64,000 bases of DNA, taken from assembly GCF_019266065.1 (NCBI RefSeq), contig NZ_LPNR01000102.1, positions 1-64,000 of the forward strand. Reading direction: 5' to 3'. The DNA is from Nocardia sp. MH4 (GTDB lineage: Bacteria; Actinomycetota; Actinomycetes; Mycobacteriales; Mycobacteriaceae). The translations under genes and the position numbers were made by a program. A model generated the notes under the pieces. The model saw nothing but the letters and a program-made list of their open reading frames with translations. It was not told where the DNA came from and did not search any database. Shown here in pieces: positions 1-7,968 of the stretch. How positions within the stretch are numbered: the stretch's first letter is position 1; each line of letters opens with the position of its first letter.

Positions 1-269
1 AGCAGGGCGAAGCCCTCGGCGGCGCCGGCGAGCAGCAGGACCTCGTCGGGGCGGCGGCCGTGGCGGGCGGCGACGGCGGCGCGGGCGGCGGCCTCGTCCT
101 CGGCGCTCGGGTAGCGGCCCAGGTCGTCCAGGCGGGCGGCGAGGCGGTCGCGCAACCAGGCGGGCGGGGCGGTGCCGCGCACGTTCACCGCGAAATCGAG
201 CATGCCAGGGCGCGCGTCCACGTCGCCGTGGTGGCGCAGCATCGCGGAGTCGACGGAGTCCTGGAACAC
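1..269 (-). CDS. cobC: CobC-like aminotransferase, 5' part only
   Basis: This is the N-terminal part of a PLP-dependent, histidinol-phosphate-aminotransferase-like protein. The downstream part lies off the left edge. The visible protein reads MLRHHGDVDARPGMLDFAVN near its start and later GRYPSAEDE, the fold-type I entry seen in mycobacterial CobC (cobalamin side-chain assembly, threonine-phosphate decarboxylase-like). I use a GTG at 269; an ATG at 242 in the same frame is an equal alternative. The cobD gene at 2304 and the ptpA/SURF1 pair between them match the mycobacterial cobC-ptpA-SURF1-cobD neighbourhood, which supports the name. The active-site lysine region is outside the window. Confidence 0.75.
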   Translation of the reverse strand, partial: MFQDSVDSAMLRHHGDVDARPGMLDFAVNVRGTAPPAWLRDRLAARLDDLGRYPSAEDEAAARAAVAARHGRRPDEVLLLAGAAEGFAL

Positions 270-313
270 AACTGAACACCCTACGTGGCGGCGATTCGGC
301 GGCACGGGCGACA

Positions 314-817
314 ATGGCAGGCGTGGGTCAGCTGCACGTGTCATTCATTTGCACAGGAAACATCTGCCGGTCGCCGATGGCGGCGAAGATGTTCGAAGCG
401 CACCTGTACCGTGCCGGTCTCGCGAACCGGGTACGGGTGACCAGCGCGGGCACCGGATCGTGGCATGTCGGCGATCCGGCCGATCCGCGTACCGAGACGA
501 CGCTGCGCCGGGCGGGCTACCCCACCGAGCACACCGCGGCCACCTTCGGTCCCGAGCATCGCGACGCCGACCTGATCGTCGCCCTGGACACCGGGCACGA
601 CCGGGAGCTGGCCCAGCGCGGCGTCGCCACCGACCAGCGCAGGCTGCTGCGCAGCTTCGACCCGGCCGCCGACGGCCGTGACGTGCCCGACCCGTACTAC
701 GGCGACCAGACCGATTTCGACCTGGTCCGCGACCAGATCGAAGCCGCCATCCCCGGCCTGCTCGACTGGGTGCACGCCGAACTCGACGCCCGCGCCACCG
801 CCGACGCGCACCGCTGA
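314..817 (+). CDS. ptpA: low-molecular-weight protein tyrosine phosphatase
   Basis: A 167-residue LMW-PTP. The phosphate loop CTGNICRS carries the nucleophile Cys13 and Arg19. The general acid lies in DPYYGD (Asp126) with tandem Tyr128-Tyr129, the arrangement known in mycobacterial PtpA, a secreted phosphatase that acts on host and bacterial phosphotyrosine. Length matches the family (about 160 residues). The stop overlaps the next start as TGATG, so ptpA and the SURF1 gene are translationally coupled. In M. tuberculosis the tyrosine kinase gene ptkA lies between cobC and ptpA. Here only about 44 bases separate them, so ptkA is not at this site. Confidence 0.95.
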   Translation: MAGVGQLHVSFICTGNICRSPMAAKMFEAHLYRAGLANRVRVTSAGTGSWHVGDPADPRTETTLRRAGYPTEHTAATFGPEHRDADLIVALDTGHDRELAQRGVATDQRRLLRSFDPAADGRDVPDPYYGDQTDFDLVRDQIEAAIPGLLDWVHAELDARATADAHR

Positions 818-1686
818 TGCGCAAACTCACCTTCCTGCTGCGCCCGAGCTGGCTCATCCTCGCGGTGATCGTCGTGGCGTTCGCCTATCTGTGCTTCACC
901 GTGCTCGCGCCGTGGCAGCTGGGCAAGAACACCAGCACCGAGCACCGCAACCAGCTGATCGCCGACTCCGTGCAGGCCGATCCGGTGACCGTCGACAGCG
1001 TCCTCGACGGCGACCCGAGCGCGCACACCGAATGGCGCAAGGTCACCGCGAGCGGCACGTATGTCCCGGAGTCGACCGTCCTGGTCCGGTTGCGTCATCT
1101 CGACGGCGCCCCCGGCTACGCCGTGCTCAACGCGTTCCGCCTCGACGACGGCCGCACCCTGCTGGTCGACCGTGGCCTGGTCGCCGCCGTCGACGGCACC
1201 CGTCCCCCGGCGATCGCCGCGCCGCCGACCGGCCCGCAGCGGCTCGAGGCCCGGGTGCGCGCCTCCGAAGGCGTCGTCGCGGACAAGCCGCCGAGCACCC
1301 AGGACGGCTATCGCCAGGTCTACACCGTCGACACCGGGCAGGAATCCACCGTCCTCGGCACCGCGCTGACGCCCATCCCCACCGGCACGGACAAGGGCGG
1401 CTACCTCCAGCTCGCCGCGGGCCAGCCCGGCGCCTTCACCCCCAGCCCGCTCCCCCAGCTCGACGCGGGCCCGTACCTGTCCTACGGCCTGCAGTGGCTG
1501 GCGTTCGGCATCATGGCCCCGCTCGGCCTCGGCTATTTCGTCGTCGCCGAACTGCGCGCGCGCCGTCGCGACCGCGCGCAAGCGCCCGCGGCACCCGAGT
1601 CCGCGACCGTCTCGACCGAGCCGAGCACGCAGGCCGCGCCCACCACCGAGGCCCGTCTGGCCGACCGCTACGGCCGCAACCGCTGA
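817..1686 (+). CDS. SURF1 family protein
   Basis: A 289-residue SURF1-type membrane protein. It has an N-terminal transmembrane helix at about residues 10-30 (LILAVIVVAFAYLCF) followed by a WQL sequence, a large extracytoplasmic domain, and a second helix near residues 225-245 (LAFGIMAPLGLGYFVVAEL). SURF1 proteins assist assembly of the haem-copper cytochrome oxidase. The sequence also shows EWRKV and a GYAVLNAF stretch typical of the family. The charged, Ala/Thr-rich tail after the second helix is likely cytoplasmic and disordered. It starts on the ATG overlapping the ptpA stop, and the same pairing occurs in mycobacteria, which suggests co-expression. Confidence 0.9.
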   Translation: MRKLTFLLRPSWLILAVIVVAFAYLCFTVLAPWQLGKNTSTEHRNQLIADSVQADPVTVDSVLDGDPSAHTEWRKVTASGTYVPESTVLVRLRHLDGAPGYAVLNAFRLDDGRTLLVDRGLVAAVDGTRPPAIAAPPTGPQRLEARVRASEGVVADKPPSTQDGYRQVYTVDTGQESTVLGTALTPIPTGTDKGGYLQLAAGQPGAFTPSPLPQLDAGPYLSYGLQWLAFGIMAPLGLGYFVVAELRARRRDRAQAPAAPESATVSTEPSTQAAPTTEARLADRYGRNR

Positions 1687-1696
1687 GTTCCGCGTC

Positions 1697-2248
1697 TCAT
1701 TCGGCGAGGTAGCGCAGCAGCACCGCGGTCGCGAAGTGCCGCGTCTCCACCAGCCGGAGCCCGATGCGCTGATCCAGCGCGGGGAACATCGGCGTGCCGC
1801 CGCCCAGCAGCACGGGCGAGATGTACACCTGGTACTCGTCGATGAGCCCGTGCGGGATCAGCGAGGACGCCAGGCTCGCGCCACCGACCTCCATCACGCC
1901 GTCACCGTCGGCCTTGAGCCTGCGGACCTCCTCGACCGCGTTCGCCGCGACCAGCCTGCTGTTCCACCGGACCTCGGTGAGCGTGCGGGAGAACACGACC
2001 TTGGGTTTCTCCGTCCAGAGCCGGCCGAAGTCCCGTTGGATCGGCGGGGCGTCCTCGGGGACGTGCGGCCAGTAGTCGGCCATCAGCTCGTACAGCCGAC
2101 GGCCGTTCAGCACGATCTCGAGATCGCGGAACCGATCGTTGTGGAACTGGTGCAGTTCGTCGTCGGGTTCGGTCCAATCGATGTTGCCGTCGCGGTCGTT
2201 GACGTAGCCGTCCAGGGACACGCCGAATCCATAGATCAGTTTCCTCAT
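1697..2248 (-). CDS. dihydrofolate reductase / RibD C-terminal family protein
   Basis: A 183-residue protein of the RibD C-terminal / DHFR-like family, starting MRKLIYGFGVSLDGYVNDRD. It keeps the SLDGY motif, the central KPKVVFSRTL strand and the GGASLASSLI and SPVLLGGGTPMF loops that form the NADPH pocket. The reading frame stays open upstream of this ATG, but that stretch is antisense to other coding sequence. The ATG at 2248 has a good ribosome-binding site (GGAGG about 8 bases upstream). Substrate is unknown; members of this family are NADPH-dependent reductases and are not the essential folate enzyme. It converges on the SURF1 gene with a 10-base gap. Confidence 0.88.
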   Translation of the reverse strand: MRKLIYGFGVSLDGYVNDRDGNIDWTEPDDELHQFHNDRFRDLEIVLNGRRLYELMADYWPHVPEDAPPIQRDFGRLWTEKPKVVFSRTLTEVRWNSRLVAANAVEEVRRLKADGDGVMEVGGASLASSLIPHGLIDEYQVYISPVLLGGGTPMFPALDQRIGLRLVETRHFATAVLLRYLAE

Positions 2249-2303
2249 GCGGGGTAGACCTCCTCCACGCTCGAAACTCATCGGTCCAGCGAGAGATAGC
2301 AGG

Positions 2304-3269
2304 CTAACCGCGACGCGCGCGCCGCAACACTCCGGCGACCGCCACCGCGACCACCAGTGACCCCAGCTGCACCGCCTCGGACATGCGCACCGCGCGCCGC
2401 AGATCGGCGGTGCTCGGCGCGGGCCCGTCGCCGAGCGTCGGCCGCAGTTCGGCACCATGCCGGTACTGGGTGCGGCCGCCGAGCCGGACGCCGAGGGCCC
2501 CGGCCATGGACGCTTCCACCACGCCCGCGTTCGGGCTCGGATGCTTGCTCGCGTCGCGCCGCCAGGCCCGCCATGCGGCGGCGGGCGTGCCCCCGACCAG
2601 CGGGGCGAGTGCGGCGGTGAGCAACCCGGTCGCCCGGGCGGGCACCACGTTCGCCAGGTCGTCGGTTCGCGCGGCGGCCCAGCCGAACCGCAGGTAGCGC
2701 TCGTTGCGGTAGCCGATCATCGCGTCGAGCGTGTTGACCGCCCGGTACCCGAGCAGTCCGGGCACCCCGGCGACAGCGCCCCACAGCAGTGGCGCGACGG
2801 TCGCGTCGGAGGTGTTCTCGGCCACCGACTCCAGCGCGGCCCTGGCCAGCCCGTCCGCGTCCAGGACCGACGGGTCGCGTCCGCACAGCGACGGCAGCAG
2901 TTGCCTGGCCCCGTCGATGTCGCCGGCGTCGAGCCGCTCGGCCATCGCGTGCCCGGCACGCGCCAGACTGCGCCCGCCCAGCGCGGTCCAGGTCGCCAGC
3001 GCGGTGGCGACCACGCCGCCCCGTGCCGCGAGCACCCCGAAACCCAGCACCGAACCCACCGCGACCACCTCGTGGACCACCCCGGCCCGCCGCTCGTCGG
3101 CGTAGGTCACCTGTTCCAACGCCGCTGCCGCGGAGCCGAATCCGGCTACCGGATGCCACCGGCGCGGATCGGCGAACACCCGATCGAGCGCGAACCCCAG
3201 CATCAGCCCGACCGCGGTCGATGTCCCCTTCTGCACCCGGCCGAGGGTAGTCGACCGCGGGAATGTCAC
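2304..3269 (-). CDS. cobD: adenosylcobinamide-phosphate synthase (CobD/CbiB)
   Basis: A 321-residue polytopic membrane protein of the CobD/CbiB family, which attaches the aminopropanol(-phosphate) arm to adenosylcobyric acid late in cobalamin synthesis. Family signatures are DPRRWHPVAGFG near the N-terminus, ESVAENTSDATVAPLLWGAV, GYRAVNTLDAMIGYRNERY and the conserved HPSPNAG loop. Several hydrophobic helices are visible. The start is uncertain: conserved sequence begins near residue 20, so a GTG downstream of 3269 is possible. With cobC at the left edge it indicates that part of the B12 pathway is encoded here. Confidence 0.92.
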   Translation of the reverse strand: MTFPRSTTLGRVQKGTSTAVGLMLGFALDRVFADPRRWHPVAGFGSAAAALEQVTYADERRAGVVHEVVAVGSVLGFGVLAARGGVVATALATWTALGGRSLARAGHAMAERLDAGDIDGARQLLPSLCGRDPSVLDADGLARAALESVAENTSDATVAPLLWGAVAGVPGLLGYRAVNTLDAMIGYRNERYLRFGWAAARTDDLANVVPARATGLLTAALAPLVGGTPAAAWRAWRRDASKHPSPNAGVVEASMAGALGVRLGGRTQYRHGAELRPTLGDGPAPSTADLRRAVRMSEAVQLGSLVVAVAVAGVLRRARRG

Positions 3270-3353
3270 ACCCGTGCCCGCTGGTTCGTCCTCTCTGCGA
3301 CACCCTCATACACTCGCCCGGACCCGGGCCAGACGACCGAACGGCGAACCACG

Positions 3354-4292
3354 ATGACCGACGTACCCTCGCAGATCGACCAGGCACAGCTGGCCCGCCG
3401 TTTCGAAGAACACCGCCCCTACCTGCGCCGACTCGCCTACAGCACGCTCGGCAGCCTCACCGACGCCGAGGACGTCGTGCAGGACGCGTGGCTGCGCCTG
3501 CAGCGCCACCACGAGGCGGGCAGGGCGGGCGAGATCGACAACCTGCGCGCCTGGCTCACCACGGTCACCGGTCGGCTGGCGCTGGATCAGCTCGGCTCGG
3601 CGCGCGCCCGTCGCGAGCAGTACGTCGGCGAATGGCTGCCCGAGCCGGAGGTCACCACCTGGGACGACCCCGCCGACCGCATCTCCCAGGACGAGCGGGT
3701 CACCACCGCGCTGCTGGTGGTGCTGGAATCGCTGTCGCCCGCCGAGCGCACCGCGTTCGTCCTGCAGGACGTCTTCGGCATGACCGGTCCCGAGGTCGCC
3801 GAGGTCGTCGGGCGCACCCCGGCCGCGGTCCGCCAGCTCGCCTCGCGCGCCCGCAAGCACGTCGAATCCGGGACCCCGCGGTTCCCGGCGTCACCGGCCG
3901 AACAGGAGAAGGTCGTCTCGGCGTTCGCGCTGGCCTGGCGTTCGGGTGATCTGAGCTCGCTGCTCGGCGTGCTCGACGAGAACGTGGTGCTCACCGCCGA
4001 CGGGGGCGGCAAGGTGCCCGCCGTCCGCCAGCCGCTGCGCGGCGCCGAGCTCATCGCCAAGGCCCTGCTCGGCTGGTACCACGCGCCGTCGGCGTCCGGC
4101 GCCTGGGGCCGCGCGGTCCTGGTCAACGGGGTGCCCGGCCTGGTCGTCTTCGACGGCGCCAACACCGGCGTGTTCTCGTTCGTCGTCGACGCAGGCCGCA
4201 TCGTCGCGATCAATATCGTCCGCAACCCCGACAAGCTCCACGATCTGCCCACCGATGGCGAGCCGGACTGGTACCTGGGCGCGGGCGATTAG
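3354..4292 (+). CDS. sigJ: ECF41-type sigma factor, SigJ-like
   Basis: A 312-residue ECF sigma factor, the same length as M. tuberculosis SigJ. Region 2 is at about residues 15-85 (LGSLTDAEDVVQDAWLRLQR) and region 4 at about 115-170 (LSPAERTAFVLQDVFGM, then the recognition helix RTPAAVRQLASRARKHV). A SnoaL-like C-terminal domain follows. The ECF41 hallmarks are all present: WLPEP in the linker, DGGGK in the C-terminal domain and NPDKL near the end. In this group the C-terminal domain itself modulates activity in place of a separate anti-sigma factor. I start at the ATG at 3354; the longer open frame upstream is antisense to cobD. No carboxymuconolactone-decarboxylase-type partner gene is adjacent. 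Confidence 0.93.
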   Translation: MTDVPSQIDQAQLARRFEEHRPYLRRLAYSTLGSLTDAEDVVQDAWLRLQRHHEAGRAGEIDNLRAWLTTVTGRLALDQLGSARARREQYVGEWLPEPEVTTWDDPADRISQDERVTTALLVVLESLSPAERTAFVLQDVFGMTGPEVAEVVGRTPAAVRQLASRARKHVESGTPRFPASPAEQEKVVSAFALAWRSGDLSSLLGVLDENVVLTADGGGKVPAVRQPLRGAELIAKALLGWYHAPSASGAWGRAVLVNGVPGLVVFDGANTGVFSFVVDAGRIVAINIVRNPDKLHDLPTDGEPDWYLGAGD

Positions 4293-4306
4293 CACGCGAT
4301 CAGGCC

Positions 4307-5419
4307 TCACGCACTCAGCGAATACCCGTGCGCAGCGGCAACTTCGGCGGAGAGCAGTTTTCCGTCGACGGCAGTGAGACCGGCCGCCAGGCCGGGGTCG
4401 GCGGTGCACGCGCCGCGCCAGCCCTTGTCGGCGATCGCGAGCGCGTAGGGCAGGGTGGCGTTGGTGAGGGCGACCGTGGAGGTGTGCGGCACGGCGCCGG
4501 GCATGTTCGCGACGCAGTAGAACAGCGAATCCGCCACGGGGAAGGTCGGATCGGCGTGCGTCGTCGGCCGGGTGGAGGCGAAGCAGCCACCCTGGTCGAC
4601 GGCGATGTCGACGAGCACCGAACCCGGCCGCATCCCGGCGACGAGCTCGTCGGACACCAGCTTCGGCGCCTTGGCGCCGGGCACCAGCACCGAGCCGATC
4701 ACCAGATCCGCGGCGAGCACGGCCTTTTCGATCTCCAGCGCGTGCGAGGCGAGGGTGCCGACCCGGCCGCCGAAGCGGGCGTCGAGCTCGCGCAGGCGCG
4801 CCAGGTTGGTATCGAGCACGCTCACTCGCGCGCCCATCCCGACCGCGACGCTCGCCGCGTTGGTGCCGGCCACCCCGCCACCGAGCACCACCACATCGGC
4901 GGGACGGACGCCGGGCACGCCGCCGAGCAGCACGCCCTCGCCACCCATCGGCGCCATCAGGTGATACGCGCCGACCTGGGTGCCGAGCTTGCCCGCCACC
5001 TCGCTCATCGGCGCGAGCAGCGGCAGCGAACCGTCGGCGGCCCGCACGGTTTCGTAGGCGATGGCGGTGATCCCGGAGTCCAGGATCGCGTCGGTGCATT
5101 CCTTCGACGCGGCCAGGTGCAGATAGGTGAACAGCACCTGGTCGCGCCGCATCCGCAAATACTCCTGCGCGATGGGCTCTTTCACCTTGAGGATCAGCCC
5201 GGCCGTGGCCCAGAGCGTATCGGCGTCGGGCACGATCCGGGCGCCGGCGGCGAGATAGTCCTCGTCGCCGAAGCCCGATCCGGTTCCGGCACCGGCCTGC
5301 ACGAGCACCTCGTGCCCGTGCGCGGTCAGTTCGGTGGCACCGGCCGGGGTGAGCGCCACCCGGAACTCCTGCGGTTTGACCTCCGCCGGCACACCCACCG
5401 TTCCGCCTGTTCCCGTCAT
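4307..5419 (-). CDS. ald: alanine dehydrogenase
   Basis: A 370-residue NAD-dependent L-alanine dehydrogenase (alanine to pyruvate plus ammonium). The substrate-site residues are recognisable: Arg20 in EFRVAL, Lys80 in LKVKEP, His101 in TYLHLA, and the Asp in VDIAVDQGG. The Rossmann loop is VVLGGGVAGTNAA. The mycobacterial enzyme begins directly at the V-G-(I/V)-P strand, so the first seven residues may not be translated; a GTG at 5398 would give that form. Converges with sigJ across a short gap. Confidence 0.95.
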   Translation of the reverse strand: MTGTGGTVGVPAEVKPQEFRVALTPAGATELTAHGHEVLVQAGAGTGSGFGDEDYLAAGARIVPDADTLWATAGLILKVKEPIAQEYLRMRRDQVLFTYLHLAASKECTDAILDSGITAIAYETVRAADGSLPLLAPMSEVAGKLGTQVGAYHLMAPMGGEGVLLGGVPGVRPADVVVLGGGVAGTNAASVAVGMGARVSVLDTNLARLRELDARFGGRVGTLASHALEIEKAVLAADLVIGSVLVPGAKAPKLVSDELVAGMRPGSVLVDIAVDQGGCFASTRPTTHADPTFPVADSLFYCVANMPGAVPHTSTVALTNATLPYALAIADKGWRGACTADPGLAAGLTAVDGKLLSAEVAAAHGYSLSA

Positions 5420-5478
5420 TGCGCCAGCTTAGGACGCCCACCGACGGGAATCAGGGGGTTACCGGTCGTGTGTCGTCG

Positions 5479-6081
5479 CTAGGCGGGCGGCGCCGTCGCG
5501 GTGGTCGTCACCGCCGGGTCGGGCGCGGCCGTGGCCGAGGTGGTCGCCGGGGCCGTGGTGGTCGCCTCCGGCGTCGTCGCCGGGGGCGAGGTGGTGGTCG
5601 GGGTGGGAGCGACCGTGGTCGTCACGGGCGGCACGGTCGTGCCGCACTGGTCGTGCTGGGGGCCGCAGCTGTCGATGCCGCAGATCGGAACGCCCGGCGG
5701 GCATCCTTCCGTCGTCATGCCGCATTCGGTGGGGCCGCAGCTGTCGGTCCCGCAGTCCGGTCCCGGCACACAGTTGTGGCCCGGCGGGATGGTCGGCTCG
5801 GTGCCGCCCGGCGCGGCTGTCGGCGCGTTCGTCGCGGGTCCCGGCGGGGAATCGTGGCTCGGTCCCGAGGTGCCGCCGTCACCCGGGTTCGCCGAGGGCG
5901 GGGTCGAGCTCGTCGCCGCAGTGGTCGCGGTGACCGAGGTCTTCGACGCGGTGGTCGTGGCGGGTCGGTCCGAGCCGGACCCGTTCGACGAACACGCCGA
6001 CAACGCCAGCACCAACGCGACCAGGGCCAGCAGTAACCGCACCATCGTGCGCGATCGGCTGCCCATCCGTGTGTTCGGCAA
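5479..6081 (-). CDS. cysteine-rich, Thr/Pro-rich lipoprotein
   Basis: A 200-residue exported protein of unknown function. The signal peptide MVRLLLALVALVLALSAC ends in an LSAC lipobox, so the cysteine is probably lipidated. Two Thr/Ala/Pro-rich mucin-like arms flank a compact core with eight cysteines (about residues 103-148), where a CGxDSCGP unit occurs twice. The start is a TTG at 6081 with a strong AGGAG placed five bases upstream; an in-frame ATG at 6066 is the alternative. The Thr/Pro arms are candidates for O-mannosylation, as in mycobacterial lipoproteins (inference). No family was recognised. The core may bind metal or be held by disulfides. Confidence 0.75.
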   Translation of the reverse strand: MPNTRMGSRSRTMVRLLLALVALVLALSACSSNGSGSDRPATTTASKTSVTATTAATSSTPPSANPGDGGTSGPSHDSPPGPATNAPTAAPGGTEPTIPPGHNCVPGPDCGTDSCGPTECGMTTEGCPPGVPICGIDSCGPQHDQCGTTVPPVTTTVAPTPTTTSPPATTPEATTTAPATTSATAAPDPAVTTTATAPPA

Positions 6082-6102
6082 GTCTGCTCCTGCGATCGTG
6101 GG

Positions 6103-6134
6103 AAAAACCCGCGCCCGATGATTCGGGCGCGGGT
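6103..6134 (-). terminator. intrinsic terminator after the MBL gene
   Basis: A perfect 12-base stem, ACCCGCGCCCGA / TCGGGCGCGGGT with a TGAT loop, is followed on the minus strand by five T residues. It lies 29 bases after the stop of the metallo-beta-lactamase-fold gene and before the next minus-strand start. This is a textbook rho-independent terminator, rarer in high-GC actinobacteria because of the U-tract. Confidence 0.85.
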
Positions 6135-6162
6135 GACGGAAATCGGTGCCGGGTACGGTCGC

Positions 6163-6933
6163 TCAGACCGCGAAGACCTCGCCCCGCACCGGAATCCGGA
6201 GCTGCGCGGCGCGATCGGCGTAGGCGAAGGTGCGCTCAAGGTAGTCCAGCGACTCGCTGAAGTGACCCCAGCCCTCCGCGTGCACCGCCACCACGACGGC
6301 GTCACCGAGGACGGCGGCGGCCTCGACGGCGGTCCTGGCGTTGAGCGTGACGTCGCTGTCGCCGAACCGGCCGACATTGGCGGCGCCGATATTGAGCACC
6401 GCGACGTCGATCCGCCCGATCCGCTCGACGATCCGCCCGACCAGCTCCACCGACGCGTTGTCACCGGAGACATAGACCGTCGGCTCGCCCGCCGCGCGCA
6501 GCACGAACCCGGTCACCACACCGCTGAGCGGCTCGCAGCCCTCGGGACCGTGCAGCGCGGGCACCGCGGTGACCTCGACCTCGCCGATCGTCACGACCTC
6601 CCACGGCACCAGCCCGCGCACGCCCGCGATCCGGCCGGCGGCGTCCGGGGTGGAGAGCACGGTCGCGACGTCGGCCAGCAGGGCGCGGCCCGCGGTATCG
6701 AGGTTGTCGGCGTGCTGATCGTGCGAGAGCAGCACGACGTCGATCGCGCCGATCGACTCCACCGGCACCGCGGGGCCGCTGAGCTTGTGCAGCGTGATCG
6801 GGCCGGGGTAGTCGCCGGGCTCGTCGAAGGTCGGGTCGGTGAGCCAGGTCAGGCCGCCGTACCGGAAGCGCAGGGTCGGACCACCGATGTGCAGGACGTC
6901 GAGCAGGGTGGGGCGGGTGATCGTCTCGGTCAT
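6163..6933 (-). CDS. MBL-fold metal-dependent hydrolase (UlaG-like)
   Basis: A 256-residue metallo-beta-lactamase-fold protein. The first metal motif reads LLSHDQHADNLD, the HxxHxD pattern of the UlaG-like branch. Further ligand regions are PALHGPEG, VYVSGDNA (second Asp) and VAVHAEGWGHF (C-terminal His). The N-terminal strand IGGPTLRFRYGGLTWLTDPTFD is typical of this branch, whose members hydrolyse lactones or phosphodiesters. The substrate here cannot be assigned. Start chosen at the ATG of MTETITRP. It is divergent from the GlxA-type regulator, 71 bases away, which may control it. Confidence 0.85.
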   Translation of the reverse strand: MTETITRPTLLDVLHIGGPTLRFRYGGLTWLTDPTFDEPGDYPGPITLHKLSGPAVPVESIGAIDVVLLSHDQHADNLDTAGRALLADVATVLSTPDAAGRIAGVRGLVPWEVVTIGEVEVTAVPALHGPEGCEPLSGVVTGFVLRAAGEPTVYVSGDNASVELVGRIVERIGRIDVAVLNIGAANVGRFGDSDVTLNARTAVEAAAVLGDAVVVAVHAEGWGHFSESLDYLERTFAYADRAAQLRIPVRGEVFAV

Positions 6934-7004
6934 GTCGACAACTGTCGCCGACCGCGACACCCCACGACAGTGGCCTCCAGGCCGACCATCGCTAAGATCG
7001 GGCC

Positions 7005-7961
7005 ATGCGTTCGGTGGCGGTCGTCGCGTTCGACGGGATCAGTCCCTTCCACCTGTCGGTGCCGACCCTGGTGCTCGGCCGCTCCGGCACCGGTGTCGAC
7101 GACGCGTCGCCCTACGACGTACGGGTCTGCACCGAACATCCCGGAACCCTGTCCACCGCAGCCGGTTTCGACATCACCGTGCACCACGGCCTGGACACCG
7201 TCGCCGGCGCCGACATGGTGGTCTTCCCCGGCTGGCATCGCGACCTGGAGGTCTCCCCCGCGCTCAACGACGCCGTGCACACCGCGCACGCGAACGGCGC
7301 CCGGCTGGTCGGTCTGTGCCTGGGCTCGTGGGCGATCGCGGCGACCGGCCTGGCCGACGGCCGCGAACTCACCACGCACTGGGCCGCCGCCGAGGCGATG
7401 GCCCGCGCCTATCCGCGGGTACGGGTGCGCGCGGACACGCTCTGGACCGATCTCGGCGACGTGATCACCTCCGCGGGCGTGGCCGCCGCGCTGGACTGCT
7501 GCCTGCACATCGTGCGCGGCGATCTCGGCGCCCGCGCCGCCACCGATCTGGCTCGCGCGCTGGTCACCGCGCCGCACCGCAACGGCTCGCAGGCGCAGTT
7601 CATCCCGGTCGCGGTCCCCGCCGAGGACAGCGACGACCCGATCGAGCACGCCATGATGTGGGCGCGCACGCACCTCGAGACCGGCATCGACCTCGATCTC
7701 TGGTCGCGCGAGGCGCTCATGTCGCGACGCACCTTCACCCGCCGGTTCCGCGAGCGCACCGGCACCAGCCCGCAGCAATGGCTGTTGCAGCAGCGCACCG
7801 ACCATGCCCGGCTGCTGCTGGAATCGACCGACGAGACCGTCGACCGGATCGCGCGCGACACCGGTTTCGGCAGTGCCGTGAGCCTGCGGCACCATTTCCA
7901 TCGCATGCTCGGCACCAGTCCGGCGGCCCACCGCGCCCAGTTCCGCGGCGCGGCGCAATAA
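7005..7961 (+). CDS. GlxA family transcriptional regulator (DJ-1/PfpI + AraC HTH)
   Basis: A 318-residue regulator with two parts. Residues 1-185 form a DJ-1/PfpI (class I glutamine amidotransferase-like) domain, with the nucleophile elbow in RLVGLCLGSWAIA. Residues 215-318 carry the two helix-turn-helix units of an AraC/XylS DNA-binding domain (MSRRTFTRRFRERTGTSPQQ and IARDTGFGSAVSLRHHFHRM). GlxA-type proteins sense small metabolites and usually act near their own gene. The divergent MBL-fold gene is the likeliest target here (inference). Its stop is only 8 bases before the next start, so the two plus-strand genes are probably co-transcribed. Confidence 0.92.
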   Translation: MRSVAVVAFDGISPFHLSVPTLVLGRSGTGVDDASPYDVRVCTEHPGTLSTAAGFDITVHHGLDTVAGADMVVFPGWHRDLEVSPALNDAVHTAHANGARLVGLCLGSWAIAATGLADGRELTTHWAAAEAMARAYPRVRVRADTLWTDLGDVITSAGVAAALDCCLHIVRGDLGARAATDLARALVTAPHRNGSQAQFIPVAVPAEDSDDPIEHAMMWARTHLETGIDLDLWSREALMSRRTFTRRFRERTGTSPQQWLLQQRTDHARLLLESTDETVDRIARDTGFGSAVSLRHHFHRMLGTSPAAHRAQFRGAAQ

Positions 7962-7968
7962 TCACCGC

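Noticed and set aside
2457-3353. Upstream extension of the sigJ frame
   Set aside because: Antisense to cobD; the ATG at 3354 yields the SigJ length.
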